Assembly (NCBI RefSeq): GCF_001722335.1 | Contig: NZ_MIHA01000025.1 | Coordinates: 1 to 64,000 of the forward strand | DNA from: Mycolicibacterium flavescens | GTDB lineage: Bacteria; Actinomycetota; Actinomycetes; Mycobacteriales; Mycobacteriaceae | Reading direction: 5' to 3' | Length of the DNA stretch: 64,000 bases | Shown here: in pieces, positions 7,515 to 15,998 of the stretch | Numbering within the stretch: position 1 is the first letter of the stretch | Layout: each line of letters begins with the position of its first letter | Program-made: the position numbers and the translations under genes | Notes under the pieces: model-generated | The model's input: only the letters and a program-made list of their open reading frames with translations | Told to the model about the DNA's origin: nothing | Databases searched by the model: none

Positions 7515-8330
7515 ATGGCCGACACCTATGAATCCGTCACCGTCGACATCTCCGAGCACGTCGCCCGTGTGACGTTGATCGGCCCGGGCAAGGGCAACGC
7601 GATGGGCCCCGCGTTCTGGGCCGAGCTGCCGGAGGTGTTCGGCACGCTCGACGCCGACCCCGAGGTCCGCGCGATCGTGCTGACCGGTTCGGGCCGCAAC
7701 TTCAGCTACGGGCTGGACCTGGCCGCGATGGGTGCCACCCTGCCCGGCCTGGACGCCGGCGCCAAGGGCCGGCACGGGTTCCACACCACGCTGCTGAAGA
7801 TGCAGGGCGCCATCAACGCGGTCGCCGACTGCCGCACCCCGACCATCGCCTCGGTGCACGGCTGGTGCATCGGCGGCGGCGTCGACCTGATCAGCGCGGT
7901 CGACATCCGCTACGCCAGCACCGACGCCAAGTTCTCGGTGCGCGAGGTCAAGCTGGCGATCGTCGCCGACGTGGGCTCGCTGGCCCGGCTGCCGCTGATC
8001 CTGTCCGACGGGCACCTGCGCGAGCTGACCCTGACCGGCAAGGACATCGACGCGGCGCGCGCCGAGAAGATCGGGCTGGTCAACGACGTGTACGACGACG
8101 CCGACGCGTCGCTCGCCGCGGCCCACGCCACCGCCGCCGAGATCGCGGCCAACCCGCCGCTGACCGTGCACGGCATCAAGGACGTTCTCGATCAACAGCG
8201 CACCGCCCGCGTCTCGGAGAGCCTGCGCTATGTCGCGGCGTGGAACTCGGCGTTCCTGCCGTCGAAGGACCTCGGCGAGGCGGTGACCGCGATGTTCGAG
8301 AAGCGGCCACCGAAATTCACCGGCGAGTAA
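7515..8330 (+). CDS. echA21: Enoyl-CoA hydratase/isomerase EchA21
   Basis: A 271-residue crotonase-fold protein matching Rv3774 by position and sequence. The oxyanion-hole segments are RNFSYGLDLAAM and HGWCIGGGVDLISAVDIRYAS. The active-site region VREVKLAIVADVGSLARLP resembles the Glu/Asp pair of delta(3,5)-delta(2,4)-dienoyl-CoA isomerases more than the two Glu residues of true hydratases. It may therefore isomerise dienoyl-CoA intermediates of unsaturated fatty acid degradation. Start ATG 7515 gives full family length. Confidence 0.88.
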   Translation: MADTYESVTVDISEHVARVTLIGPGKGNAMGPAFWAELPEVFGTLDADPEVRAIVLTGSGRNFSYGLDLAAMGATLPGLDAGAKGRHGFHTTLLKMQGAINAVADCRTPTIASVHGWCIGGGVDLISAVDIRYASTDAKFSVREVKLAIVADVGSLARLPLILSDGHLRELTLTGKDIDAARAEKIGLVNDVYDDADASLAAAHATAAEIAANPPLTVHGIKDVLDQQRTARVSESLRYVAAWNSAFLPSKDLGEAVTAMFEKRPPKFTGE

Positions 8331-8401
8331 CGGTTTACAGGAAACTCCCAACCGCGACACAGCGCCTGTCCAGACCCGCGGTGTAGTGAAAACTGGTTCA
8401 G

Positions 8402-8435
8402 CACAACGGATTTCGGCGTTCTGATGTGCGTTGTG
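8402..8435. promoter_or_regulatory. Inverted repeat upstream of the type III PKS gene
   Basis: CACAACG (8402-8408) and CGTTGTG (8429-8435) form perfect 7-base arms separated by 20 bases, 43 bases before the PKS start codon. This may be a regulator-binding site or a leader hairpin. No regulator is encoded adjacent. Confidence 0.4.
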
Positions 8436-8478
8436 TCACTTCGGTGAACGGGGCTGCGCCGCGCGCCGTGCCCTGTTC

Positions 8479-9585
8479 ATGACAGACACAACACATTTCC
8501 CATCCATCGATCAGCACCCCGGCCAGTGGACCGGTGCACCCCGGATCGGGGGCACCGCCGTCGCCTTCACCGCACACCGCTACGAACAGGACGAGGTGGC
8601 CTCGACGCTGGCCAGCGTCGGCGGCCCGGAGTTCCTGCGCTTCGCCCGCACCAGCGGGGTGCAGACCCGCAGCCTGGCGCTGCCCCTGTCGCGCTATCCG
8701 GAGCTGAGTGGTTTCACCGAGGCCAACGACACCTACCTGCAGGTGGCCGTGGACCTGGGTGAGCGGGCCGTGCGCTCAGCGCTGGAGGCCGCGCATGTCG
8801 CGCCGCACGAGGTGGACGCCATCGTGATGGTGTCGAGCACCGGTGTCGCGGTGCCGACCGTCGACGCGCGGTTGGCGTCGCGGATCGGGTTCCGCCAGGA
8901 CATCAAGCGCATCCCGCTGTTCGGCCTGGGCTGTGTGGCCGGCGCCGCCGGGATGGCCCGGGTGCACGACTACCTGCGCGGCTTCCCATCCGACGTCGCG
9001 GTGCTGCTGTCGGTCGAACTGTGCTCGCTGACCCTGCAGCGCGACGACACGTCGATCCCGGCGCTGATCGGGGCCTGTCTGTTCGGGGACGGGGCGGCCG
9101 CCGTCGTCGTCACCGGCGCCGACCGGGTGCCCGCGGCGCCGACGATTCCGCACGGGCCCGCGGTGCTGGCCACCCGCAGCCGACTGTTCCCCGACACCGT
9201 CGACGTCATGGGTTGGAACGTCAGCTCGGCCGGGTTCGGATTGGTGATGTCGCGCGACGTCCCGCACATGGCCGACGACCACCTCGGCGACGAGGTCGAC
9301 CGCTTCCTCGCCGACCACGGGCTCACCGTCGGTGACATCTCCACCTGGATCTGCCATCCCGGCGGCCCCAAGGTCATCGACGCCGTCGACCGGGCGGTGG
9401 GCCTGCCGCCGGAGGCCAACGCGCACAGCCGGAACTCGTTGCGTGAGAACGGGAACTTCTCGTCTGCCTCGGTTCTCGACGTTCTCGACCGCACGCTCGC
9501 GGCGCCGCCCGAACCGGGGTCGCTCGGCGTACTGCTGGCGATGGGGCCGGGATTCAGCTTCGAGATGCTGCTGCTGAGCTGGTAG
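8479..9585 (+). CDS. Type III polyketide synthase (chalcone/stilbene synthase family)
   Basis: A 368-residue homodimeric-type ketosynthase. The Cys-His-Asn triad is visible: Cys152 in PLFGLGCVAGAAG, His293 in WICHPGGPKVID and Asn326 in RENGNFSSAS. The family condenses an acyl-CoA starter with malonyl-CoA units to give alkylresorcinols or pyrones. ATG 8479 (MTDTTHFPSI) is preferred over an upstream in-frame ATG at 8431, which would fall inside the inverted-repeat leader. The downstream methyltransferase gene begins 9 bases after the stop, so the two form an operon resembling the srsA-srsB pair of Streptomyces phenolic-lipid synthesis. Confidence 0.92.
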   Translation: MTDTTHFPSIDQHPGQWTGAPRIGGTAVAFTAHRYEQDEVASTLASVGGPEFLRFARTSGVQTRSLALPLSRYPELSGFTEANDTYLQVAVDLGERAVRSALEAAHVAPHEVDAIVMVSSTGVAVPTVDARLASRIGFRQDIKRIPLFGLGCVAGAAGMARVHDYLRGFPSDVAVLLSVELCSLTLQRDDTSIPALIGACLFGDGAAAVVVTGADRVPAAPTIPHGPAVLATRSRLFPDTVDVMGWNVSSAGFGLVMSRDVPHMADDHLGDEVDRFLADHGLTVGDISTWICHPGGPKVIDAVDRAVGLPPEANAHSRNSLRENGNFSSASVLDVLDRTLAAPPEPGSLGVLLAMGPGFSFEMLLLSW

Positions 9586-9594
9586 GAGACGACC

Positions 9595-10095
9595 ATGTAC
9601 TACCTGTTCATCCTCGCGGTCGGCGTCGAGCGGCTGATCGAGCTGGTGGTCTCGCGCCGCCACACCCGATGGTCGATTGCCAACGGCGGCAGGGAATTCG
9701 GCCAGGGGCACTACCCGGTGATGGTGGCGATGCACACGCTGCTGCTGGTGTCCTGCGTGGTCGAGGTGGCCACCGCGCACCGGCCGTTCATCCCGCTGCT
9801 CGGCTGGCCGATGGTGGCGCTGGTGTGCGCGAGCACCGCGGTCCGGTGGTGGTGCGTTTCGCTGCTCGGCAAACACTGGAACCCGCGGCTGATCGTGATC
9901 CCGGGTGCGCCGCTGGTGCGACGCGGCCCGTATCGCGTTCTGCACCATCCGAATTACACCGCGGTGGCGGTCGAGGTCGCCGCGCTGCCGCTGGTGCATT
10001 CGGCGTGGTTGACCGCGGTCGTGTTCAGCATCGCCAACGCGCTGGTGCTCAACGTGCGGATCCGGGCGGAGAACGCCGCGCTCGGCTACGCCTGA
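9595..10095 (+). CDS. Isoprenylcysteine carboxyl methyltransferase-family membrane methyltransferase (SrsB-like)
   Basis: A 166-residue integral membrane protein with about four hydrophobic helices and the ICMT-family C-terminal signature RRGPYRVLHHPNYTAVAVEVAA (positions about 108-129), which forms the S-adenosylmethionine site. Members paired with type III PKS enzymes O-methylate the phenolic lipid product. The 9-base distance from the PKS gene supports that pairing; the substrate itself is inferred. Its stop overlaps the convergent membrane-protein gene. Confidence 0.85.
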   Translation: MYYLFILAVGVERLIELVVSRRHTRWSIANGGREFGQGHYPVMVAMHTLLLVSCVVEVATAHRPFIPLLGWPMVALVCASTAVRWWCVSLLGKHWNPRLIVIPGAPLVRRGPYRVLHHPNYTAVAVEVAALPLVHSAWLTAVVFSIANALVLNVRIRAENAALGYA

Positions 10096-10502
10096 CGCGC
10101 CTTGGCGTCGATGATGCTGGCGCGCAATGCCATTGCCAGGATCGCTGTGGTGAACACCAGCCCGCCGGCCTCCAGCCAGCCGATCCAGTCGCCGGCGCCG
10201 TGGTGCGGGTCGACGATGTGGCTGACCGAGTGCAGCGCCCAGTGCACGGTCGCGAACGCCAACGCCGGCACCCGCCAACTCGGGCGTCGCACCGCAGCCA
10301 GCAGCAGCAGGCCCTGCGGAATCTCGAAGGTCGCGTTGTCGAAGATGTAGTGGTCGTTGCGCACGCCGAAATTGCCGAGCGTGTCGAAGAACGCGCCGGG
10401 GGCGAACAGCATGAACAACCCGATGGCCAGGGCGTACAGCCCGAAAACGATCAGCGTCACCTCGACGAACCGGGTCGGCGTGCGCGTCGGCGTCGTAGTC
10501 AT
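10086..10502 (-). CDS. Four-helix integral membrane protein of unknown function
   Basis: A 138-residue protein with four predicted transmembrane segments: VEVTLIVFGLYALAIGLFML, the Leu-rich QGLLLLAAVR region, VPALAFATVHWALHSVSHIV and GGLVFTTAILAMAL. Conserved-looking polar residues lie in the loop NDHYIFDNATFEIPQG and in HALHS/DPHH-like positions. It resembles small actinobacterial DoxX/DUF4345-like proteins in size and topology, but I cannot assign a family with certainty. Convergent with the SrsB-like gene (10-base overlap). Confidence 0.7.
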   Translation of the reverse strand: MTTTPTRTPTRFVEVTLIVFGLYALAIGLFMLFAPGAFFDTLGNFGVRNDHYIFDNATFEIPQGLLLLAAVRRPSWRVPALAFATVHWALHSVSHIVDPHHGAGDWIGWLEAGGLVFTTAILAMALRASIIDAKARQA

Positions 10503-10575
10503 GGCGTCACGCTAGTTCGCGGCGCACCGGAAGTCAGGAGCCAATCCGGCGCCGCGATCGGGTGCCAATGAACGG

Positions 10576-10662
10576 CGGTGGCGGAGGGATTTGAACCCCC
10601 GGACGGTGTTAGCCGTCTCTCGCTTTCAAGGCGAGTGCATTAGGCCGCTCTGCCACGCCACC
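10576..10662 (-). tRNA. tRNA-Ser (TGA)
   Basis: An 87-base class II tRNA on the minus strand: acceptor GGTGGCG paired with CGCCACC, anticodon stem CTCGC/GCGAG with loop CTTGAAA (anticodon TGA), a long variable arm (GACGG...CCGTC) and a GGTTCAAATCC T-loop. The variable arm and anticodon identify serine. Confidence 0.94.
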
Positions 10663-10693
10663 GCCGACAAGCGTAGCGGCCGGCCCGGCGGAC

Positions 10694-11206
10694 TCAGACG
10701 CGGCCGAGCTTGGCGTTGTTCGGGCCGGTCTTGAGCGCGGTGCTGATCCGGCGGCAGTTCTCGCCCATCGCCGCCACCTGCGGTCGCGACAATCGGCCGA
10801 GGAAGTGCGCGCGCACACCCTCGCCGTAGGTGGCCATCGCCTCGCGCACCGCGGTCCGGCCGTCGTCGGTGATGCTGGCCAGCACGCCGCGCCCGTCGTC
10901 CGGGCTGGCGCCGCGACGGACCAGACCCTGCAACTCCAGGCGCCGGATCTGCCGGGTGACCCGGCTGGGCAGCGACATCAACGCCTCCGCGAGATCCCCC
11001 ATCCGCGCGGACCCGGTCGGCGACTTGTCCAACATGTCGAGCAACCGCACATCGTTCAGCGTCAGGTGGTGCGCGTCCACCAGCGCCCGATTCAGCGTCG
11101 CGTAGAGCCGCAGCGCCGAATCCAGAAAATTTTGCCAAGACCGTTGCTCAGCGATATCCAACCCCGGCATATCACTGGCCGTACGCCCCGCGATCATCCC
11201 CTCCAT
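10694..11206 (-). CDS. MarR-family transcriptional regulator
   Basis: A 170-residue winged-helix protein: helical dimerisation N-terminus (WQNFLDSALRLYATLNRAL), DNA-binding core LTLNDVRLLDMLDKSP through MSLPSRVTRQIRRLELQGLV, wing RRGASPDDGRGVLASITDDGR and a C-terminal helix. ATG 11206 is chosen because a TACTAT -10 element lies six bases upstream, giving a leaderless transcript. An in-frame upstream start at 11290 would overlap the divergent oxidoreductase start. It is likely to regulate itself and the divergent quinone oxidoreductase. Confidence 0.85.
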   Translation of the reverse strand: MEGMIAGRTASDMPGLDIAEQRSWQNFLDSALRLYATLNRALVDAHHLTLNDVRLLDMLDKSPTGSARMGDLAEALMSLPSRVTRQIRRLELQGLVRRGASPDDGRGVLASITDDGRTAVREAMATYGEGVRAHFLGRLSRPQVAAMGENCRRISTALKTGPNNAKLGRV

Positions 11207-11212
11207 GTCGAC

Positions 11213-11277
11213 ATAGTAAACACCGACGGGATTGCTGGTAAGGGAAACGTCCGACTGTTTTCGCAGGATAGTAGCGT
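11213..11277. promoter_or_regulatory. Divergent leaderless promoters of the marR and oxidoreductase genes
   Basis: On the minus strand TACTAT (11213-11218) ends six bases before the MarR ATG at 11206. On the plus strand TAGCGT (11272-11277) ends seven bases before ATG 11285. Both fit TANNNT -10 boxes with transcription starting at the start codon. A MarR operator would be expected in between, but no clear palindrome was recognised. Confidence 0.5.
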
Positions 11278-11284
11278 TGTTTGA

Positions 11285-12259
11285 ATGCAAGCGATTGTGG
11301 CCAGCGCGGAAACCGGACTGACCTGGACCGAGGTTCCCGACGTCTCACCCGCCGACGGCGAACTCCTCATCAAGGTGACCAGCGCCGGCATCAACCGGGC
11401 CGACCTGCTGCAGGCCGCCGGCAAGTACCCACCCCCGCCGGGCGCCAGCGACATCCTCGGGCTCGAGGTGTCGGGCACGGTGGCCGCCGTCGGGCCCGGC
11501 GTCACCGGGTGGACGGTCGACCAACCGGTCTGCGCGTTGCTGGCCGGCGGCGGCTACGCCGAGTACGTCGCGGTGCCCGCCGGGCAGGTGCTGCCGGTGC
11601 CGGACAGCGTGAGCCTGCACGAGGCGGCGGGACTGCCCGAGGTGGCCTGCACCGTGTGGTCGAACGTGGTGATGACCGCCGGGCTGACCGCCGGTCAGTT
11701 GCTGCTGGTCCACGGCGGCGGGAGCGGCATCGGCACGCACGCCGTCCAGGTCGGTCGCGCGCTCGGAGCCCGGGTTGCGGTGACCGCCGGCTCGGCCAAC
11801 AAACTCGACCTGTGCGCCGAACTGGGCGCCGAGGTGCTGATCAACTACCACGACGACGACTTCGTCGAACGCGTCTCCGCCGAGGGCGGCGCCGACGTGA
11901 TCCTCGACATCATCGGAGCGGCCTACCTGGACCGCAACATCGACGCGCTGGCCGCCGACGGGCGGGTGGTCATCATCGGGATGCAGGGCGGCGTCAAGGG
12001 CGAACTCAACATCGGCAAACTGCTCGCCAAACGCGCGGGCGTGATCGCCACCGCGCTGCGGGCACGCCCGGTCACCGGCCGCGGCAGCAAGAGCGAGATC
12101 GTCGCCGCGGTGCGCGACAACGTGTGGCCGATGGTGCAGAGCGGGCAGGTGCGCCCGATCATCGGCGCCGAGTTCGGCGTCGAGCAGGCAGGTGCGGCGC
12201 ACGAACTGCTGCAGTCCGGCGAGGTGTCGGGCAAAGTGCTTCTGCGCGTGAGTGATTGA
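11285..12259 (+). CDS. Zn-independent NADPH:quinone oxidoreductase (Rv3777/PIG3-like)
   Basis: A 324-residue medium-chain dehydrogenase/reductase. The N-terminal GroES-like domain contains AGINRADLLQAAGKYPPPPG, typical of PIG3-type quinone oxidoreductases. The nucleotide-binding motif is LLVHGGGSGIGTHAVQVGRALG (about 141-162). Zinc-ligand cysteines of alcohol dehydrogenases are absent. It likely reduces quinones or related electrophiles with NADPH. Divergent from the MarR regulator, which suggests electrophile-responsive control. Confidence 0.9.
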   Translation: MQAIVASAETGLTWTEVPDVSPADGELLIKVTSAGINRADLLQAAGKYPPPPGASDILGLEVSGTVAAVGPGVTGWTVDQPVCALLAGGGYAEYVAVPAGQVLPVPDSVSLHEAAGLPEVACTVWSNVVMTAGLTAGQLLLVHGGGSGIGTHAVQVGRALGARVAVTAGSANKLDLCAELGAEVLINYHDDDFVERVSAEGGADVILDIIGAAYLDRNIDALAADGRVVIIGMQGGVKGELNIGKLLAKRAGVIATALRARPVTGRGSKSEIVAAVRDNVWPMVQSGQVRPIIGAEFGVEQAGAAHELLQSGEVSGKVLLRVSD

Positions 12260-12265
12260 GCGAAG

Positions 12266-13462
12266 TCAGCCGAGCGAGGCGAGCGCGCGCACCAGCTGGT
12301 CGACCTCGGCGGTGGTGGTGTAGTGCGCCAGGCCGACGGTCACCGCGCCGCCGATGTCGTTGACGCCGATCACGTCGAGCACCCGCGAGCTGGCATTGGA
12401 GATCGCCAGGATCCCGTTGTCGGCCAACCGTTGCACGACGCGGTCGGCGGGCACGTCGCTCACGGCGAAGCTGAGCACCGGGATACGGGCCTCGGGTGTG
12501 CCGATCACCATGACCGTCGACAGCGAGCGCAGCGACACCAGCAGGTAGTCGAACAGCCGGTTCATGTACGAGGCCGCCGACTGCATCGACACCGCCAGGC
12601 GCTCGCGCCGGGAACCGCCTGCCGCCTCGTCCAGCGAGGCCAGGTACTCGATGCTGGCGACCACGCCGGCGAGCAGACCGAACTGGTGCGCGCCGACCTC
12701 CAGGCGCGCCGGGCCCGTCGCGTACGGGTTCAGCGACACCGCGCCGAACGTCTCGATCACCGCCGGGTCCCTAAAGACCAGCGCGCCGATCGGGGGCCCA
12801 CCCCAGGCCAGCGCGTTGACCGCCACCACGTCGGCGTCGGTCTCGTCGAGGTCGATCAGCTGATAAGGCGCGGCCGCCGAATGGTCGACCACCACCAGCG
12901 CCCCCTGGTCGTGAGCGAGCTTGGTGACCGCCCGCAGATCGGTCATCGTGCCCAGCGTCGAGGACGCCGACGTGATCGCCACCAGCCGGGTGGGCCGGGT
13001 GATCAGGCTCTCCCACTGCCAGGCCGGCAGCTCGCCGGTCTCGATGTCGACCTCGGCCCATTTCACCTTGGCGCCATACCGATTGGCCGCCCGCAGCCAG
13101 GGCGCGATGTTGGCCTCGTCGTCGAGGCGGGTCACCACGACCTCGTAGCCCAGCCCGACCCGCGACGACGACGCGTCGGCCAGCGACGTCAGCAGGATCG
13201 ACCGGTCGGCGCCGAGCACCACCCCGCGCGGGTCGGCGTTGACGAGGTCGGCCACCGCCTGGCGGGCGGCCGCGAGCACGGCGGCGCTGCGCTGCGCCGA
13301 CGGATGCGGGCCGACCGGCGTCGGCATCGACGCGCGGAACGCCGTCGACACGGCCCGGCCCACGGTGTCGGGCAGCAGCATTCCGTTCTGGGCGTCGAAC
13401 CGTACCCAGCCGTCGCCCAGCGACGGGTGCAACCCTCGCACCCGGGCGACGTCGTACGCCAT
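12266..13462 (-). CDS. Cysteine desulfurase/class V aminotransferase-like protein lacking the PLP lysine
   Basis: A 398-residue protein similar to Rv3778c with the class V aminotransferase layout: N-terminal [12 protein letters not shown], then [28 protein letters not shown] and [16 protein letters not shown] (Asp for the pyridine nitrogen). Cysteine desulfurases then carry SGHKxYGP with the Schiff-base Lys. Here the stretch is [12 protein letters not shown] and Ala219 falls at the lysine position by ungapped alignment. The usual PLP enzyme chemistry is therefore doubtful; it may be a degenerate or non-catalytic member. ATG 13462 is chosen because sequence upstream looks unrelated to the family. 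Function unknown. Confidence 0.8.
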   Translation of the reverse strand: MAYDVARVRGLHPSLGDGWVRFDAQNGMLLPDTVGRAVSTAFRASMPTPVGPHPSAQRSAAVLAAARQAVADLVNADPRGVVLGADRSILLTSLADASSSRVGLGYEVVVTRLDDEANIAPWLRAANRYGAKVKWAEVDIETGELPAWQWESLITRPTRLVAITSASSTLGTMTDLRAVTKLAHDQGALVVVDHSAAAPYQLIDLDETDADVVAVNALAWGGPPIGALVFRDPAVIETFGAVSLNPYATGPARLEVGAHQFGLLAGVVASIEYLASLDEAAGGSRRERLAVSMQSAASYMNRLFDYLLVSLRSLSTVMVIGTPEARIPVLSFAVSDVPADRVVQRLADNGILAISNASSRVLDVIGVNDIGGAVTVGLAHYTTTAEVDQLVRALASLG

Positions 13463-13745
13463 GCCTGCCCACCTTCGAGCGTCCGTGAAAAGCACAAACC
13501 GATCCGGCCCTGGCCGAACGTCGGCGCGACCCGCCAGTCCTGACGGGGTCCACTGGGCAGCCATACTAGTCCAGTGAGCTTCGGGATCGGAGTGCTGATC
13601 TCGCGGCCGTTGCTGACGCTCCCGCGGTGGCGGCGACCAGGTGGGTTACCGTCACGGACTAGTGTCGCTAGATGGTTTGCGGCCGTGGGCCGGGCCCGGT
13701 CCGAACAGGCCGGGTTAGATGGAAACCAGAGGGAACACCGGACAT

Positions 13746-14252
13746 ATGACCGACGACGACAACATCGAGATCATCAGCCGTGACGCCGACCAGGACGGTC
13801 AGGACGGCCAGGACTCCGACAACAAGTCGCTGACCGACCTCGTCGAGCAGCCCGCCAAGGTGATGCGCATCGGCACCATGATCAAACAGCTGCTCGAGGA
13901 GGTGCGGGCCGCGCCGCTGGACGACGCCAGCCGCAACCGGCTACGCGAGATCCACCGCACGTCGATCTCCGAACTGGAGGACGGGCTCGCACCGGAACTG
14001 CGCGAGGAGCTCGAGCGGCTCACGCTGCCGTTCACCGAAGAGGGGGTGCCCTCGGACGCCGAGCTGCGCATCGCCCAGGCCCAGCTGGTGGGCTGGCTCG
14101 AGGGCCTGTTCCACGGAATCCAGACCGCCCTGTTCGCCCAGCAGATGGCCGCGCGCCAGCAGCTCGAGCAGATGCGCGGACAGGGTGCGCTGCCGCCCGG
14201 GATGGCGGCCCGCGGTGGCCCGTCACATCCGGGAACCGGGCAGTACCTGTAA
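13746..14252 (+). CDS. bpa: Bacterial proteasome activator Bpa (PafE)
   Basis: A 168-residue protein matching Rv3780. After an acidic disordered N-terminus, the helical core runs from SLTDLVEQPAKVMRIGTMI through LAPELREELERLTLPF to LFHGIQTALFAQQMAARQQL. The protein ends in GTGQYL; the GQYL tail is known to dock into the 20S proteasome and open its gate, so this ring-forming factor activates ATP-independent degradation. ATG 13746 is used; an in-frame ATG at 13719 is also possible. The galactan exporter gene starts 10 bases downstream, implying shared transcription. Confidence 0.9.
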   Translation: MTDDDNIEIISRDADQDGQDGQDSDNKSLTDLVEQPAKVMRIGTMIKQLLEEVRAAPLDDASRNRLREIHRTSISELEDGLAPELREELERLTLPFTEEGVPSDAELRIAQAQLVGWLEGLFHGIQTALFAQQMAARQQLEQMRGQGALPPGMAARGGPSHPGTGQYL

Positions 14253-14262
14253 AGGGCCTGCG

Positions 14263-15054
14263 TTGGTCCCCCGCATCGAGACGCGCAACGCGTGGGTGGA
14301 GTTCCCGATCTTCGACGCCAAGTCGCGCTCGCTGAAGAAGGCCTTCCTCGGCAAGGCGGGCGGCGCGATCGGCCGCAACGACTCCAACGTCGTGGTGATC
14401 GAGGCGCTGCGCGACATCACCATGAACCTCGAACTCGGCGACCGGGTCGGGCTGGTCGGCCACAACGGCGCGGGCAAGTCGACACTGCTGCGCCTGCTCT
14501 CGGGCATCTACGAACCCACCCGCGGCGTCGCGACCGTCACCGGGCGGGTGGCACCGGTGTTCGACCTGGGTGTCGGAATGGACCCGGAGATCTCCGGTTT
14601 CGAGAACATCATCATCCGCGGGCTGTTCCTCGGGCAGACCCGCAAGCAGATGCTCGCCAAGATCGACGAGATCGCCGAGTTCACCGAGCTCGGCGACTAC
14701 CTGTCGATGCCGCTGCGCACCTACTCGACCGGTATGCGGGTGCGCCTGGCGATGGGCGTGGTCACCAGCATCGACCCCGAGATCCTGTTGCTCGACGAAG
14801 GGATCGGCGCGGTGGACGCCGAGTTCCTCAAGAAGGCGCAGTCGCGGCTGGCCAAACTGGTCGAGCGGTCCGGGATCCTGGTGTTCGCCAGCCACTCCAA
14901 CGAGTTCCTGGCCCGGCTGTGCAACACCGCGATGTGGATCGACCACGGCACCATCAAGATGTCGGGCGGCATCGAGGACGTCGTGCGCGCGTATGAAGGC
15001 GAGGACGCCGCCCGCCACGTCCGCGAGGTCCTCGAAGAGACCCGGTCAGGATGA
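14263..15054 (+). CDS. wzt: Galactan ABC exporter, ATP-binding subunit Wzt
   Basis: A 263-residue ABC ATPase matching Rv3781 (rfbE). Walker A is GLVGHNGAGKSTLL, the signature is LRTYSTGMRVRLAMG, Walker B is EILLLDEGIGAVD and the switch His is in VFASHSNEFL. With the permease Wzm it flips the lipid-linked galactan across the membrane. The extra C-terminal carbohydrate-binding domain of some O-antigen Wzt proteins is absent. The start is TTG 14263, preceded by AAAGGG, giving MVPRIETRNAWVEFPIF. The stop overlaps the glfT1 start (ATGA). Confidence 0.92.
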   Translation: MVPRIETRNAWVEFPIFDAKSRSLKKAFLGKAGGAIGRNDSNVVVIEALRDITMNLELGDRVGLVGHNGAGKSTLLRLLSGIYEPTRGVATVTGRVAPVFDLGVGMDPEISGFENIIIRGLFLGQTRKQMLAKIDEIAEFTELGDYLSMPLRTYSTGMRVRLAMGVVTSIDPEILLLDEGIGAVDAEFLKKAQSRLAKLVERSGILVFASHSNEFLARLCNTAMWIDHGTIKMSGGIEDVVRAYEGEDAARHVREVLEETRSG

Positions 15055-15998
15055 CCGATTCGACCGGCGTCGGCGTGACGGACACCGTCTGCGCGGTGGT
15101 GGTCACCCACCGGCGTCCCGATGAGCTGGCCAAGTCGCTGGAGACGGTGTCGGCGCAGAGCCGCGCCCCCGACCACCTGATCGTCGTCGACAACGACGAC
15201 GATCCACGCGTCGCCGAGCTGGTGGCCGGCCAACCGATCCCGACGACCTACCTGGGCTCACGCCGAAACCTCGGCGGTGCAGGCGGTTTCGCGCTCGGCA
15301 TGCTGCATGCGCTGGCGCTGGGCGCGGACTGGGTGTGGCTGGCCGACGACGACGGCCGACCCGCCGACTCCGAGGTGCTGGGCACGCTGCTGGCCTGCGC
15401 CGCCCGGCACGGCCTGGCCGAGGTGTCGCCGATGGTCTGCGACATGGACGACCCCGGGCGGCTGGCCTTCCCGCTGCGCCGCGGCGTCGCATGGCGGCGG
15501 CGGGTCTCGGAACTGCGTACCGACACCGCGCAGGACCTGCTGCCCGGGATCGCGTCGCTGTTCAACGGCGCCCTGTTCGCCGCCGCGACGCTGGAGGTGA
15601 TCGGCGTGCCCGACCTGCGACTGTTCGTGCGCGGCGACGAGACCGAACTGCACCGCAGGCTGGCGCGTTCGGGGCTGCCGTTCGGCACCTGCCTGGACGC
15701 GGTGTACCTGCACCCGCAGGGCGGCGACGAGTTCAAACCCATCCTCGGCGGGCGGATGCACACGCAGTACCCCGACGACGAACGCAAACGCTTTTATACC
15801 TACCGCAACCGCGGCTATCTGCTGTCCCAGCCGGGGCTGCGGCGACTGCAGTTTCAGGAGTGGGCGCGCTTCGGCTGGTTCTTCCTGGTGTCGCGGCGCG
15901 ATCCGGCCGCCCTGATGGAGTGGATCCGGTTGCGGCGCATGGGCCGTAGGGAAAGGTTCGGCAGGTTTGAGTACCGGGTTGACGGGAATCATCGATGA
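15051..15998 (+). CDS. glfT1: Galactofuranosyltransferase GlfT1
   Basis: A 315-residue GT2-family enzyme matching Rv3782. The nucleotide-binding region VCAVVVTHRRPDELAKSL is followed by NLGGAGGFALGM and the metal-binding DXD segment WVWLADDDGRP. FVRGDETELHRRLARSG contributes the catalytic-acid region. GlfT1 adds the first two Galf residues to the decaprenyl-PP-GlcNAc-Rha linker at the cytoplasmic face, the primer for GlfT2. It sits between wzt and wzm with 4-base overlaps on both sides, so synthesis and export components are translationally coupled. Confidence 0.93.
   Translation: MTDSTGVGVTDTVCAVVVTHRRPDELAKSLETVSAQSRAPDHLIVVDNDDDPRVAELVAGQPIPTTYLGSRRNLGGAGGFALGMLHALALGADWVWLADDDGRPADSEVLGTLLACAARHGLAEVSPMVCDMDDPGRLAFPLRRGVAWRRRVSELRTDTAQDLLPGIASLFNGALFAAATLEVIGVPDLRLFVRGDETELHRRLARSGLPFGTCLDAVYLHPQGGDEFKPILGGRMHTQYPDDERKRFYTYRNRGYLLSQPGLRRLQFQEWARFGWFFLVSRRDPAALMEWIRLRRMGRRERFGRFEYRVDGNHR

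Noticed and set aside
13574..13783. Short open frame (GTG start) between the Rv3778c-like gene and bpa
   Set aside because: Arg/Pro-rich product with no family resemblance, overlaps the bpa start in another frame, and codon third positions do not show the coding pattern.
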